The notes beneath the pieces are model-generated. The model saw only the letters and a program-made list of their open reading frames with translations. It did not search any database and had not been told where the DNA came from. The position numbers and the translations under genes are program-made. This document shows positions 1 through 8,232 of a stretch of DNA of 36,596 nucleotides, one piece after another. Every line of letters begins with the position of its first letter. Position 1 is the first letter of the stretch. The DNA is from Clostridiaceae bacterium (GTDB lineage Bacteria; Bacillota; Clostridia; Acetivibrionales; DTU013): the NCBI GenBank assembly GCA_012519745.1, contig JAAYPO010000116.1, positions 1 to 36,596 on the forward strand, given 5' to 3'.

Positions 1-80
1 AAAGACCGGCGACACTGTTTGTGGAATAAACAGCGTTGACGGTCATCAACGCTAACCCGGCAAAGACCGGCGACGCTGCT
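1..80. repeat. 61-bp direct duplication with hairpins at the rsmA 3' end
   Basis: The block starting AAAGACCGGCGAC at base 1 recurs from base 62, giving a period of 61 bp. Inside it are a perfect 8-bp stem (AGCGTTGA at 32-39 with TCAACGCT at 46-53) and a 6-bp stem (CTGTTT 15-20 with AAACAG 28-33). The rsmA stop codon (52-54) lies in the duplication, so the last seven or so RsmA residues are repeat-encoded. Related pieces occur at 4682-4771 and around 16620. On the minus strand the 8-bp hairpin could act as a weak terminator for rsmA, but no long U-run follows. Confidence 0.6.
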
Positions 81-936
81 CATATATAAGGTTTGACAGC
101 TGGGCAAATTGCTCGATCGACAACGTTTCGCCGCGCTGGTTTTTTTCGATTCCGGTTTTCTCAAGGAGTTCCGTGATCCTCTCCTTGTCCAGCCCAAGAT
201 AGCTCGCATTATTCAATGCATTGACAAGGGTTTTCCTCCTCTGCCCGAATGCCGCCTTAACTACCTTAAAAAACAGATCCTTGTCCAAAAGCTCCACCGG
301 CGGCGTCTTATGCAACTCCAGCCTTACAACAGATGACTCCACATCCGGCTGGGGCACAAAGCTGTGGGGATGCACCTGCATCACTACTGTCGGCCTGGAG
401 TAGTATTGGACTGCTACGGACAGCGCTCCGTAATCCTTCCCCCCAGGAGCTGCGGCCATTCTGTCAGCCACCTCCTTTTGCACCATGAAAACCATGCATT
501 CAGCCTCCACACTGCTTTCAAGCAGCTTCATTATGACCGGTGTAGTTATATAATACGGGAGATTGGCCACTATCTTCAGCCTTCGTTCAGTGCCATCCTC
601 ATTTTTCATATACGGTTTCAATTCTTTATGCACATCGATCTTCAAAATGTCATCATTTAATATAACAACATTCCTGTACCCGATCATGTTGCTGTGGAGT
701 ACAGGTATCAGCCGCTTATCTATCTCTACAGCAACCACACAGCCCGCACTCTCTGCAAGGACCGCGGTAAGACTGCCGAGCCCGGGACCTATTTCCAAAA
801 TGACATCATTGCTGTCGATTTCGGCAGCCTGTCCTATTTTACGCAATATTCCCTCGTCCGCAAGAAAATTCTGGCCCAATGACTTGGTGGGGCGCAGTTG
901 CAGTTTTTTAAGGATGTTCCTGACATCTTGAATCAT
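52..936 (-). CDS. rsmA: 16S rRNA (adenine1518/1519-N6)-dimethyltransferase RsmA (KsgA)
   Basis: RsmA dimethylates two adjacent adenines in the 3'-terminal helix of 16S rRNA during late 30S assembly, using SAM. The 294-aa product has the family landmarks in order: KSLGQNF at residues 18-24, the SAM-binding loop EIGPGLG at 48-54, the acidic EID at 71-73 that contacts ribose, and the catalytic NLPYY at 125-129. FGQRRKT near 233 begins the C-terminal domain. The ATG follows a GGGAGAGG site. It is downstream of the yabE-like gene on the same strand, 109 bases away. In B. subtilis rnmV (RNase M5) lies between these two genes, and no rnmV is seen here. The C-terminus (RRRSLPG) is encoded by the repeat at bases 1-80 and is probably a non-native tail. 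Function is certain; the native end is not. Confidence 0.96.
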   Translation of the reverse strand: MIQDVRNILKKLQLRPTKSLGQNFLADEGILRKIGQAAEIDSNDVILEIGPGLGSLTAVLAESAGCVVAVEIDKRLIPVLHSNMIGYRNVVILNDDILKIDVHKELKPYMKNEDGTERRLKIVANLPYYITTPVIMKLLESSVEAECMVFMVQKEVADRMAAAPGGKDYGALSVAVQYYSRPTVVMQVHPHSFVPQPDVESSVVRLELHKTPPVELLDKDLFFKVVKAAFGQRRKTLVNALNNASYLGLDKERITELLEKTGIEKNQRGETLSIEQFAQLSNLIYEQRRRSLPG

Positions 937-1045
937 TTATTCATTCCTCTCCCATTTCTTTGAAAAATATACCGGGGTCAAAGCCCTGGCTGTGATTAGT
1001 CCCCTATTGCTATTATTTCTCTAATAAGTTCTTCGAATCAGATAT

Positions 1046-2104
1046 TCATTCATTTAGTATGTATACTCTGACTTTTTTTACACCGAATCTGTCTACATAA
1101 TCTTGTGAGTCGTAATACAGATCGATTTTATTCCCCTTGATAGCTCCGCCGACATCACCGGCCACACAAAAACCGTAATCCGGCGTATCACCTAGTATCT
1201 CGACATACAGCTTTGTATGCAGCGGGATGACCTTCGGATCAACAGCTATGACACCCTTCCTGGCCTTCATCCCTGTTGCCGTTATCCCGAACAGAGGATG
1301 TCCCGGCGCCTTGCCGGTGTCCTTCAGCGAGGCAGTATATGCGGTAGCCCTCATGTCCATGACCTTTTTATACCTCACCACATCACCTCTGGATGTGGTA
1401 TGGTTCAGGACCGTTCCGAATTCTGTGATCATATTGATGGGATCCAGCAGGATCTTCTCACTGAGAAATTGCTTCGAAACTTCCCTGCCGTCCTCGATGA
1501 CCACTTTGTAAAGCTTCTCCAGTACACCTTCCTGCCCCGGCTGGATGACCTTCTCAGTACCCTCATCCATCCTTTTGTTGGCCTTCCTTTGTATGGTGTA
1601 AGGAATGGTTTCCGTCTCTCCTATGACCTGTTCCGTGACCCTGACGATCCTCAGCTCCATTCCATCGGAAATGCTGTCATCAATGTCTGCGCCCTCAAGA
1701 CGGTCATTGCCGTCAGGCTTTACAGGACTGTCTTTTAGAACCTCTTTTACAGTATCCTTGTATGTCATTATTTTTGTCGTACTACTGTCTGCAGTTATGT
1801 ACACAGGAACTGCTCTTTTAATGTAAATCTCATTAGTGCCAGTCTTTTGTAAACTGGTTTCCAGCGGTATACTGACATAGTCATATTCACTTACAGTAAT
1901 ACCCCTTTGCTCCAGTATTTCTTCAAAGGCATTTTTCATCGTCTTGCAGGTGATCACATTGCCATTATCATTTATAACAACATCCTTCTCCAGCCAGGCA
2001 TATATGCCTATAAAGGCGCCTGTCAGAACTGCTGCTGCAGCAACTGCCGCAAACAGCTTTTTTAATGAAAATAACCTTTTAATATTTTTAGCAAGTGGTA
2101 ACAA
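1046..2104 (-). CDS. yabE: YabE-like secreted 3D-domain protein (DUF348, G5, 3D)
   Basis: A 352-aa protein anchored or exported by an N-terminal hydrophobic helix (about residues 16-38). Two ubiquitin-like DUF348 segments follow (about 41-90 and 98-152), then a G5-like region (about 155-235) and a C-terminal 3D domain (about 249-350). The three aspartates that name the 3D domain are visible: AVDP (D289), AGD (D317) and KIDLYYD (D328). The 3D fold is the lytic-transglycosylase-like double-psi barrel shared with MltA and resuscitation-promoting factors, so a cell-wall role in germination or outgrowth is expected. The start is TTG at 2104, chosen because AGGAGGG lies 6 bases upstream. A good promoter precedes it. 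It lies upstream of rsmA, as in B. subtilis. The exact substrate is unknown. Confidence 0.9.
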   Translation of the reverse strand: MLPLAKNIKRLFSLKKLFAAVAAAAVLTGAFIGIYAWLEKDVVINDNGNVITCKTMKNAFEEILEQRGITVSEYDYVSIPLETSLQKTGTNEIYIKRAVPVYITADSSTTKIMTYKDTVKEVLKDSPVKPDGNDRLEGADIDDSISDGMELRIVRVTEQVIGETETIPYTIQRKANKRMDEGTEKVIQPGQEGVLEKLYKVVIEDGREVSKQFLSEKILLDPINMITEFGTVLNHTTSRGDVVRYKKVMDMRATAYTASLKDTGKAPGHPLFGITATGMKARKGVIAVDPKVIPLHTKLYVEILGDTPDYGFCVAGDVGGAIKGNKIDLYYDSQDYVDRFGVKKVRVYILNE

Positions 2105-2146
2105 TAAAAACCCTCCTGGTAAAATATTAATAAGGGACCGTCAGAT

Positions 2147-2175
2147 ATTTTATTCCATGGGATGGGGTTTGTCAA
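2147..2175 (-). promoter_or_regulatory. Sigma-A promoter for the yabE-like gene
   Basis: On the minus strand TTGACA (2170-2175) and TAAAAT (2147-2152) are separated by exactly 17 bp. Transcription would start near 2140, leaving a short leader before the TTG start at 2104. This indicates vegetative expression, independent of the coat-like gene upstream. Confidence 0.7.
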
Positions 2176-2274
2176 ATTTGTTGCCATAAATCCCCTATAA
2201 TTGGGATTATATACACCGGAAAGAGGATTTATTCCTATTTCCCTTTTGCTCAGTGGGAAAAGGCACAAAATAGA

Positions 2275-2294
2275 GGAGCTGCAGCTGCAGCTCC
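2275..2294 (-). terminator. 20-bp perfect palindrome downstream of the coat-like gene
   Basis: GGAGCTGCAGCTGCAGCTCC is fully self-complementary and lies 48 bases past the stop of the minus-strand Met/Pro-rich gene. A second small stem (TTTCCC/GGGAAA, about 2239-2261) follows. The U-run after the palindrome is poor (CTCTATTTTG), so this is at best a weak terminator. Confidence 0.35.
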
Positions 2295-2341
2295 ATGAGG
2301 CATGGCCTGAAGTTAATTCCGGCAGAAATGGCGGCGGTCGG

Positions 2342-2971
2342 CTAATAATTCATTCCTCCGGAAGGGAAGTACTGATTGTTCATCGATACCGGCAACGTGC
2401 CCATTCCCGGCATCCCATACATGTTGTTGTCAGCGGCGCCCATGAGCGGAGCCGCATTTCCCATATAAGGCATCATATTGCCCGCTGCGGGGCTGACGCC
2501 TTGAAGCATCGCATTGTTCATCATATTCATTCCCATTACATTTGCTCCATATGTCATCGGACACTGCATATTCATAAGATACGGACAGCACATGATCGGT
2601 ATCTGGTTCATCATCGAAGGCATTACACCGGCAGGCCCGGCCTGCACAGGCATATTGTCAGGCATCATCTGCATCGGAGATGCATTTTGCATGATCTCGG
2701 CCGGCATTATATTGGGCATTGTCTGGGCTGGTAATACATCTGATATGGAATTGGCCGGCGATACCTTCGGCAGCGAATGAGCCGGCGATACTTTTTGCAT
2801 ATTCTGTGCCGGAGATGCCTTGGGAGCTGTCTGGGCAGGCGATACCTTGGGAGGCGCCTGCTGCGGGGACGCCTTTGGCGAAGCCTGCATATGCTGCATA
2901 GCGCCGACCTGCGGCATGGTTCCTTTAGGCGCGGCATTCATAATATCCTTCATCTTCACATCTTCTTTCAT
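2342..2971 (-). CDS. Met/Pro/Ala/Gln-rich low-complexity protein, candidate spore coat protein
   Basis: No family recognised with certainty. The 209-aa product has a short charged start (MKEDVKMKDIMN), a Pro-rich segment with a loosely repeated unit of the form SPAQ..PKV (about residues 28-85), and a Met/Asn/Gly/Tyr-rich second half with CCPY and QCPM cysteines. This composition resembles low-complexity coat and coat-morphogenesis proteins of endospore formers such as the tails of SafA-like proteins; that is an analogy, not a domain match. The start is ATG at 2971 because GGAGGA lies 8 bases upstream; an in-frame ATG at 3004 has no site. A sigma-K-like promoter precedes it, which supports late mother-cell expression. 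It stands alone between yabE and a coiled-coil gene. The coding call is secure and the coat role is inference. Confidence 0.6.
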   Translation of the reverse strand: MKEDVKMKDIMNAAPKGTMPQVGAMQHMQASPKASPQQAPPKVSPAQTAPKASPAQNMQKVSPAHSLPKVSPANSISDVLPAQTMPNIMPAEIMQNASPMQMMPDNMPVQAGPAGVMPSMMNQIPIMCCPYLMNMQCPMTYGANVMGMNMMNNAMLQGVSPAAGNMMPYMGNAAPLMGAADNNMYGMPGMGTLPVSMNNQYFPSGGMNY

Positions 2972-3007
2972 ATAATGATTCCTCCAGGTCTTGGAACACT
3001 TCATTAC

Positions 3008-3035
3008 TATTATATGAAAGTGATAATTATATGTG
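3008..3035 (-). promoter_or_regulatory. Candidate sigma-K promoter for the coat-like gene
   Basis: On the minus strand CATATAATA (3008-3016) fits the sigma-K -10 consensus CATANNNTA. CACA (3032-3035) fits the loose -35 consensus mACm, with 15 bp between. The weak -35 makes chance matches possible in AT-rich DNA, but the match is unusual in this window and agrees with the coat-like product. Confidence 0.4.
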
Positions 3036-3082
3036 AGGATTTTTTATGTCACTCTCGCCGGGGTACAGCTTAACTGATCGAC

Positions 3083-3784
3083 TCAAATATAGATCATGGA
3101 TGATATGATAAAAGCTTTCTTTTCCTTGGAATAGTCGATTTTCACATACATCTCGTTTTCACCGTCCGAAAATTTCAGATCGGATGTTACTGCATTTTCG
3201 ACCAGCTTTACATTGTATTTGACAAAAAGGTATATTTCTCCATTACCGGCGCCTCTAAGCTTATCCAGCTTGACCTCGGTTATCTCCACCTTACTGACAG
3301 CGCTTGTCATCTGCTCTATGTAGGTACTAAGTCTGACTGCACGGTCCTTTTCCGGTACTGCGGCATATTCCAAGTCGTACGCATCCTCAAAATTGCCCTG
3401 AGACAAAGCCTCCGCCCACAAAACGATCGGTTGTGAAAGAGTTTCAATATTTGAATGCTCCTTGAGAATATTAATAAAATCGATCCTTTCCCTGAGGCTG
3501 GCTTCAGTCCGATCAATTTCTGCGGCTGCACCTTCCTTATCCTTCTGGAGCTGCTCCTTGTCTCTTTCAAGCTGCTCTATCCGGTCCTTCAAGCCGCTGA
3601 CTTCATCCACAAGTGTAGCTATCTCGCGCCTCTGGGCACTAATGCTGGCGTCATTGCTCACGTTGACAGACTGCAGGTTTTTGATTTCCGCCTCTTTGCT
3701 TTCTCTGTCCCATAGCAGATAGTTGAATGCAATAAACAGGGCTATCAAAAGAACAAAGACCATTACAAGGATAAATTTTTTCAT
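3083..3784 (-). CDS. Membrane-anchored coiled-coil protein of unknown function
   Basis: A 233-aa protein with one N-terminal membrane helix (KKFILVMVFVLLIALFIAF, about residues 2-20). A long heptad-rich coiled coil follows (about 30-105, rich in Glu, Lys, Leu and Gln). The C-terminal globular domain (about 118-233) has alternating strands and the segment SQGNFEDAYDLEY, resembling NTF2-like or lipoprotein-type domains. No catalytic motif is seen. I prefer ATG at 3784 (preceded by GGTGGTG) to an in-frame ATG at 3799 that lacks a ribosome-binding site. It follows tatD by about 23 bases and is probably co-transcribed with it. It could be a cell-envelope or division accessory protein; I do not recognise it. 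Confidence 0.75.
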   Translation of the reverse strand: MKKFILVMVFVLLIALFIAFNYLLWDRESKEAEIKNLQSVNVSNDASISAQRREIATLVDEVSGLKDRIEQLERDKEQLQKDKEGAAAEIDRTEASLRERIDFINILKEHSNIETLSQPIVLWAEALSQGNFEDAYDLEYAAVPEKDRAVRLSTYIEQMTSAVSKVEITEVKLDKLRGAGNGEIYLFVKYNVKLVENAVTSDLKFSDGENEMYVKIDYSKEKKAFIISSMIYI

Positions 3785-3807
3785 CTCACACCACCGCATT
3801 AATCATT

Positions 3808-4575
3808 TTATTTGATTCCGAACAATCTCTTCGCGTTGGACGTTGTGATCTCACTGATATAATCGAGGGATCTGCCCTTGATCTTGGCAACTTTCTCTGC
3901 AACCAGCTTTACGTAAGCCGATTCATTTCTTTTTCCCCTGTATGGTTCCGGGGTCAGATAAGGTGAATCCGTTTCAACCAAAAGCATATCCTCTGGTACA
4001 TATTTGACGACCTCGATGAGCTTTTTGGTGTTTTTGAATGTCACAGGGCCCGCTATGGAAATCATGAAGCCCATATCCAATACCTGTTTGGCCATTTCCA
4101 CACTGCCTGTAAAGCAATGCAGGACTCCTCCCACCTCTTTTGCATTTTCGCTTTTGAGCATGTTCACAGTATCCATGTGAGCATCTCTGTCATGTACGAT
4201 TATTGGAAGTTTGACATTCCTGGCAAGTGATATTTGCTTTGCAAACCAAATTTTTTGAGCCTCCCGGGGTGAATTGTCATAATAATAGTCCAGGCCTATC
4301 TCCCCGATGGCCACTACCTTGGGGTTCTCAGCAAAATCCGCCAGTGCCGATATGATACTGTTGTTAAGATCTGCCGCATTATGGGGGTGAACACCTACTG
4401 CTGCATAGAAAATGCTGTGCTTCTGGGCCAGTGTAATATTCTCAACTGAAGATGCAATATCTGAAGAAGCCGTCAGTATATAACCGACGCCATTTTGTAT
4501 CGCCCTGGATATGGTTTCTGGAAGGTCATGCTGATACTGCTCGTCATAATAATGCGCATGAGTGTCAAATAGCAT
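3808..4575 (-). CDS. tatD: TatD family metal-dependent hydrolase (YabD)
   Basis: A 255-aa TIM-barrel hydrolase of the TatD/YcfH family, which includes 3'-5' DNA exonucleases and possibly D-aminoacyl-tRNA deacylases. All metal-site motifs are present: DTHAHY at residues 4-9 (HxH), GEIGLDYYYD near 92-101, VHDRDAH near 127-133, HCFTGS near 153-158 and ETDSPYLTP near 202-210. Length is normal. The ATG at 4575 follows GAGGTAAG. The gene order metG-tatD-yabE-rsmA matches B. subtilis metS-yabD-yabE-(rnmV)-ksgA. Its in vivo substrate is not established for this group. Confidence 0.93.
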   Translation of the reverse strand: MLFDTHAHYYDEQYQHDLPETISRAIQNGVGYILTASSDIASSVENITLAQKHSIFYAAVGVHPHNAADLNNSIISALADFAENPKVVAIGEIGLDYYYDNSPREAQKIWFAKQISLARNVKLPIIVHDRDAHMDTVNMLKSENAKEVGGVLHCFTGSVEMAKQVLDMGFMISIAGPVTFKNTKKLIEVVKYVPEDMLLVETDSPYLTPEPYRGKRNESAYVKLVAEKVAKIKGRSLDYISEITTSNAKRLFGIK

Positions 4576-4888
4576 ATCTTACCTCGCATTTAGCCATGTA
4601 AGTATTATTCTAATTATATATTATTATTGCCGTTACTGCAACAAACGGTGGTCCAGGCCGTCAGGATGCCCGGAAGCACGACCGGAATAAACAGCATCGA
4701 CGTACAATATCTCTAGCTCGGCGGTCCTGCCGATTTTAAAAGCCCGCGAAAACCGGCGGCACTGTTTGTGGAGGTCGTGTTTCCTGCTTCATTGCCCTGC
4801 TGCCGCGCAGATAGTTATTGGGATGGGACTGCAATACCCGCCAGACAGGGCCACCTGCCATGGACACATTATATGCCTCTTACATCCC
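4576..4888. repeat. metG-tatD intergenic stretch with dispersed repeat fragments
   Basis: No gene is seen in these 313 bases. Two segments match the left-end repeat: GGAATAAACAGC at 4684-4695 (compare bases 24-35) and ACCGGCGGCACTGTTTGTGG at 4752-4771 (compare bases 5-24), but in the opposite order. TTTCCTGCTTC at 4790-4800 recurs near 16643, downstream of speA. These look like shuffled pieces of one dispersed repeat family. No strong hairpin with a U-run was found, so tatD may be read through from metG. Confidence 0.45.
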
Positions 4889-6826
4889 TCAGCTCACTTT
4901 TGAACCGCTGTCTATAGGTCCGTCCAAGGTAGCCACCACAAGGGTATCATCATTGGAGGCAGCCAGTATCATCCCCTGTGACTCAATACCTCTCAGCTTC
5001 ACAGGCTTCAGGTTTGCCACCAGAATAACTGTTTTACCCACAAGGCTTTCGGGAGTATAGTGCTTTGCGATTCCTGAAACCACTTGTCTGACCTCTCCTC
5101 CAAGCTCCACCTTAAGCTTGAGAAGCTTGTCAGATCCCTCGACCTTCTCAGCTTCCAGTACTTTTGCAGCTCTGAGATCCAGCTTGGCAAAATCATCTAT
5201 AGTTATTTGCACTTTCTCACTGCCCTGTTGGTCGGACGGCTCCTTCTTCTGAACTGGAGACATTGCCTCCAGCGCCTCGAGCTCCTTCTTTATATCGATC
5301 CTCGGGAAAATCACGTCTCCCTTTTGGACAGAGGTTCCCCTAGGGTATCCGCCCCACTGTTTTGCGCTCTCCCAATCAAGGGCCCCGCTTCCCGTCAGTC
5401 CAAGCTGCTGCCAGATCTTTTCCGGGGTTTCGGGCATAAAGGGCTGTATAAGTATCGATACTATTCTCAGGCTCTCTGCCAGGTTATACATGACTGCTGC
5501 AAGCCGGGGCTTGTTCTCCTCAGATTTAGCCAATACCCAGGGCATAGTCTCATCAATATATTTATTGGTCCTTGAAATAGCCCTCCATATCTCAGCGAGG
5601 GCGGTACTGAATTGGAGTTTGTCCATGAGTTCCTCTACCTTCTGCGGAAGCTGTGCATATACTGCCTTCAGCTCATTATCGAACTCTCCCTCGACCTGCT
5701 GCTCCGGCAATACACCGCCGAAATACTTGTCGATCATTGCTACGGTCCTGCTCAGCAGGTTTCCAAGGTCGTTGGCCAGATCCGAATTCATCCTTTGGAA
5801 CAGAGCCTCATTTGAAAAAACGCCATCGGAGCCGAAAGGCACCTCCCTCAGCAGAAAGTATCTGATCGCATCCAGGCCATACTTATTTATCAGGATCACC
5901 GGATCGACGACATTGCCTACCGACTTGGACATTTTTCCTCCCTCAAGGAGAAGCCAGCCATGACCGAAGACCTGCTTTGGCAGCGGCTCTCCAAGAGCCA
6001 TGAGCATCGCAGGCCAGATTATGGTGTGGAACCTGACGATCTCCTTTCCTACGAGATGGACATCCGCCGGCCAGTATCTGCGGTATGCGGAATCATCCTC
6101 CGACAGGTATCCCAGCGCAGTTATATAATTTGAAAGGGCATCTATCCACACATATACCACATGCTTGTCGTCAAAGGTGACAGGAACGCCCCAGTTGAAG
6201 GTGGTCCTCGACACACAGAGATCTTCGAGTCCCGGCCTCAGAAAGTTGTTCAGCATCTCGTTCTGTCTGGAAACGGGCTGTATAAACTCTGGATTTTCTT
6301 CAATGTGACGGATCAGTCTATCCTGATATTTGGACAATTTGAAGAAATAGCTCTCTTCCTTCGTCAGCTCCACTTCTCTGCCGCAGTCCGGACATTTGTC
6401 CTCCTTGAGCTGTGTCTTTGTCCAAAAGGATTCACAGGGCGTGCAGTACCAGCCCTCATACTCACTCTTGTAAATGTCTCCGTTATCATAAAGCTTTTTG
6501 AATATTTTCTGGACAGCTGACTCATGCTCTTTGTCAGTGGTCCTGATAAATCTGTCATTGGTGATCTTCATCAGCTTCCACAGCTCTTTTATGCCCGCTA
6601 CGATCTCATCCACGTATTGCTTGGGAGTCACACCCTTAGCCTCAGCCTTGCGCTGTATTTTCTGACCGTGCTCGTCTGTTCCGGTAAGGAACATGACATC
6701 ATAGCCCCGGAGCCTTTTATACCTGGAAATGGCGTCTGCGGCCACCGTAGTATATGAATGCCCTATATGCAGCTTGTCACTGGGATAATAAATCGGCGTG
6801 GTGATATAAAAAGTCTTCTTTTCCAT
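4889..6826 (-). CDS. metG: Methionyl-tRNA synthetase with C-terminal tRNA-binding domain
   Basis: MetRS charges tRNA-Met for initiation and elongation. The 645-aa protein has the class I signature HIGH at residues 20-23, a four-cysteine zinc knuckle (C128, C131, C145, C148) in the connective peptide and KMSKS at 298-302. An EMAP-II/Trbp-like C-terminal domain (about 540-645, beginning ITIDDFAKLDLR) aids dimerisation and tRNA binding. I place the start at ATG 6826: GGAGG lies 8 bases upstream, the family start MEKKTFYIT is there, and the promoter at 6942-6970 starts transcription downstream of the longer in-frame ATG at 6970. No T-box or SAM riboswitch signature was found in the roughly 110-nt leader. 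Confidence 0.97.
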   Translation of the reverse strand: MEKKTFYITTPIYYPSDKLHIGHSYTTVAADAISRYKRLRGYDVMFLTGTDEHGQKIQRKAEAKGVTPKQYVDEIVAGIKELWKLMKITNDRFIRTTDKEHESAVQKIFKKLYDNGDIYKSEYEGWYCTPCESFWTKTQLKEDKCPDCGREVELTKEESYFFKLSKYQDRLIRHIEENPEFIQPVSRQNEMLNNFLRPGLEDLCVSRTTFNWGVPVTFDDKHVVYVWIDALSNYITALGYLSEDDSAYRRYWPADVHLVGKEIVRFHTIIWPAMLMALGEPLPKQVFGHGWLLLEGGKMSKSVGNVVDPVILINKYGLDAIRYFLLREVPFGSDGVFSNEALFQRMNSDLANDLGNLLSRTVAMIDKYFGGVLPEQQVEGEFDNELKAVYAQLPQKVEELMDKLQFSTALAEIWRAISRTNKYIDETMPWVLAKSEENKPRLAAVMYNLAESLRIVSILIQPFMPETPEKIWQQLGLTGSGALDWESAKQWGGYPRGTSVQKGDVIFPRIDIKKELEALEAMSPVQKKEPSDQQGSEKVQITIDDFAKLDLRAAKVLEAEKVEGSDKLLKLKVELGGEVRQVVSGIAKHYTPESLVGKTVILVANLKPVKLRGIESQGMILAASNDDTLVVATLDGPIDSGSKVS

Positions 6827-6941
6827 TACATATGCCTCCATGATTTGCTTATATCGTTCAAGATAAAATCTATTTGCTCTGTGTCCCTCGATATCTATTA
6901 TTGCCACATTTGGCCTGCAGAGTTCACTGCAGCTATACTTT

Positions 6942-6970
6942 ACTATACCGTTTAGCCATGATTTTTTCAA
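6942..6970 (-). promoter_or_regulatory. Sigma-A promoter for metG
   Basis: On the minus strand TTGAAA (6965-6970) and TATAGT (6942-6947) are 17 bp apart. The predicted start near 6935 excludes the upstream in-frame ATG at 6970 and so helps fix the metG start. Confidence 0.65.
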
Positions 6971-7131
6971 GCAATATTTGGGACAGGGCTGTCAAATCAG
7001 AATAATCTGCCCGGGTATAGGAATAGAATCTACTGGAGGGACAGTCCTTCAAAAAGACAAGCCCTGATCATGTCGATAGTGTAAGGCAGCTTATGAAAAA
7101 CAGCCCAAATCATATCAAAGGGGGATGTACC

Positions 7132-8232
7132 ATGGGCCAATTCACTGACGCCGTATCATTTTTCTACAGGTACTATTCTAAAGTACTGCCTGAAGCCCGC
7201 AGGCTGGAGGAGGTGACACTAAAGAAGCAGCGGCTGTGCGCCCCTGTTCCGGTCTGCAAAAATGACAGGACCCGCGTCGACATGCGATCGGGACAGTTTG
7301 CGGCAGATAAGCTTTGCTGCCTTATGTTTTCATTGTTCCCCCACACTGATATGAAGGGCTTCCTGACATTCATGCTTTCTCTCCATGCCATTGGGGAAGT
7401 GCTTGAATGTCACAGGATGCGCAAGGATATCAGGGACGAGCATGAAATACGAAATCTTTTCGGCTGCCTCTCAAGCTCCGTCGATCCATCCAGGAACTGT
7501 CCATGCAGTATGGCCGAGTCGTCCAAAAGCGCATCTCCAGTAGTTGATATCTCTGACGAAGCAGCCGGTGAAAATATGCTGATCAGATGCAACTCCGACC
7601 AATGCAGACTCCAGCTTGCTCTGCTTCCGTCATATAAACAGGCAGCAGGTATAATCAAAAAATACATGCAGCTGTATATCGATCTTCAGTCCCACAGACA
7701 TTACCCGCAGGTCATTAGCATAGAAGCATTGAAAACTTGGAGCGGAAACCATCTTGAGTACCGCGACGGCATATCCTGGTGGGAGTTTTGCGCCTCGTCC
7801 GACACATTTCTCGGTATAGCCGCCATGTATGCGGCGGCCTCCGTGCCTGGCATATCTGACGAGGAAATAAGTGCTCTGGATGAACTTTGCTTTCCCTGGC
7901 TCTGCGGTCTCGTTTCCATGCTTGACTCAGCGGTCAGCGCCAGATCGGCAATAGGCACTGACGAACTCAACTTTTCATCCTTTTACGATAACCTGAAGCA
8001 ATGCGAGGACAGGATCATCTTTTTCGCCTGCCGTGCAATGGAAGCGTGTATAAAGCTGAAAGACAGCAGTCTATACATGCTTATCATAAAGGCTATGACC
8101 TCGCTTTACATATCAGACCCGGAAACAAACTTCAGTATGCTTAGGCTGACAGCTTCCAACATCGCAAAACGATTTTCATTGCACACATACCGAAACGCTG
8201 CCCTCCTCTCCCGCTGCTTCCACCTTCTTTAG
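7132..8232 (+). CDS. Divergent DUF2600 (YtpB-like) protein
   Basis: A 366-aa protein of the DUF2600 family, typified by B. subtilis YtpB, tetraprenyl-beta-curcumene synthase, which cyclises a C35 prenyl diphosphate. Shared landmarks are YIDLQSHRHY (about 182-191), the SWWEFCASSDTFLGI segment (from about 215) and GTDELNF (about 275-281). The acidic metal-binding motifs recalled from YtpB are altered. DYLDNLCD aligns with EVLECHRM (about 89-96), and the second acidic cluster reads DSAVSARSA (about 265-273) with one Asp left. The start is ATG 7132 after AAGGGGG; an in-frame ATG at 7093 lacks a good site. It is the only plus-strand gene between spmB and metG, and its TAG stop runs directly into a repeat element. 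It may be a pseudoenzyme or use another substrate. Confidence 0.8.
   Translation: MGQFTDAVSFFYRYYSKVLPEARRLEEVTLKKQRLCAPVPVCKNDRTRVDMRSGQFAADKLCCLMFSLFPHTDMKGFLTFMLSLHAIGEVLECHRMRKDIRDEHEIRNLFGCLSSSVDPSRNCPCSMAESSKSASPVVDISDEAAGENMLIRCNSDQCRLQLALLPSYKQAAGIIKKYMQLYIDLQSHRHYPQVISIEALKTWSGNHLEYRDGISWWEFCASSDTFLGIAAMYAAASVPGISDEEISALDELCFPWLCGLVSMLDSAVSARSAIGTDELNFSSFYDNLKQCEDRIIFFACRAMEACIKLKDSSLYMLIIKAMTSLYISDPETNFSMLRLTASNIAKRFSLHTYRNAALLSRCFHLL

Noticed and set aside
2201-2734. 177-aa His/Arg-rich plus-strand ORF
   Set aside because: It is a shadow of the Met-rich minus-strand gene: CAT codons reverse to ATG, so a Met-rich gene gives a His-rich antisense frame.
6827-6970. 48-codon N-terminal extension of methionyl-tRNA synthetase
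   Set aside because: The promoter at 6942-6970 starts transcription inside it, and GGAGG directs initiation at 6826 where the family begins.
6979-7060. GGGACAGGGCTGTC and GGGACAGTCC as another copy of the GGGGAC repeat family
   Set aside because: Similarity is limited to a few bases and the flanks do not match the other copies.
6827-7092. T-box or SAM riboswitch upstream of metG
   Set aside because: No T-box GGUGG-type signature and no multi-stem SAM aptamer could be found; the leader is only about 110 nt.
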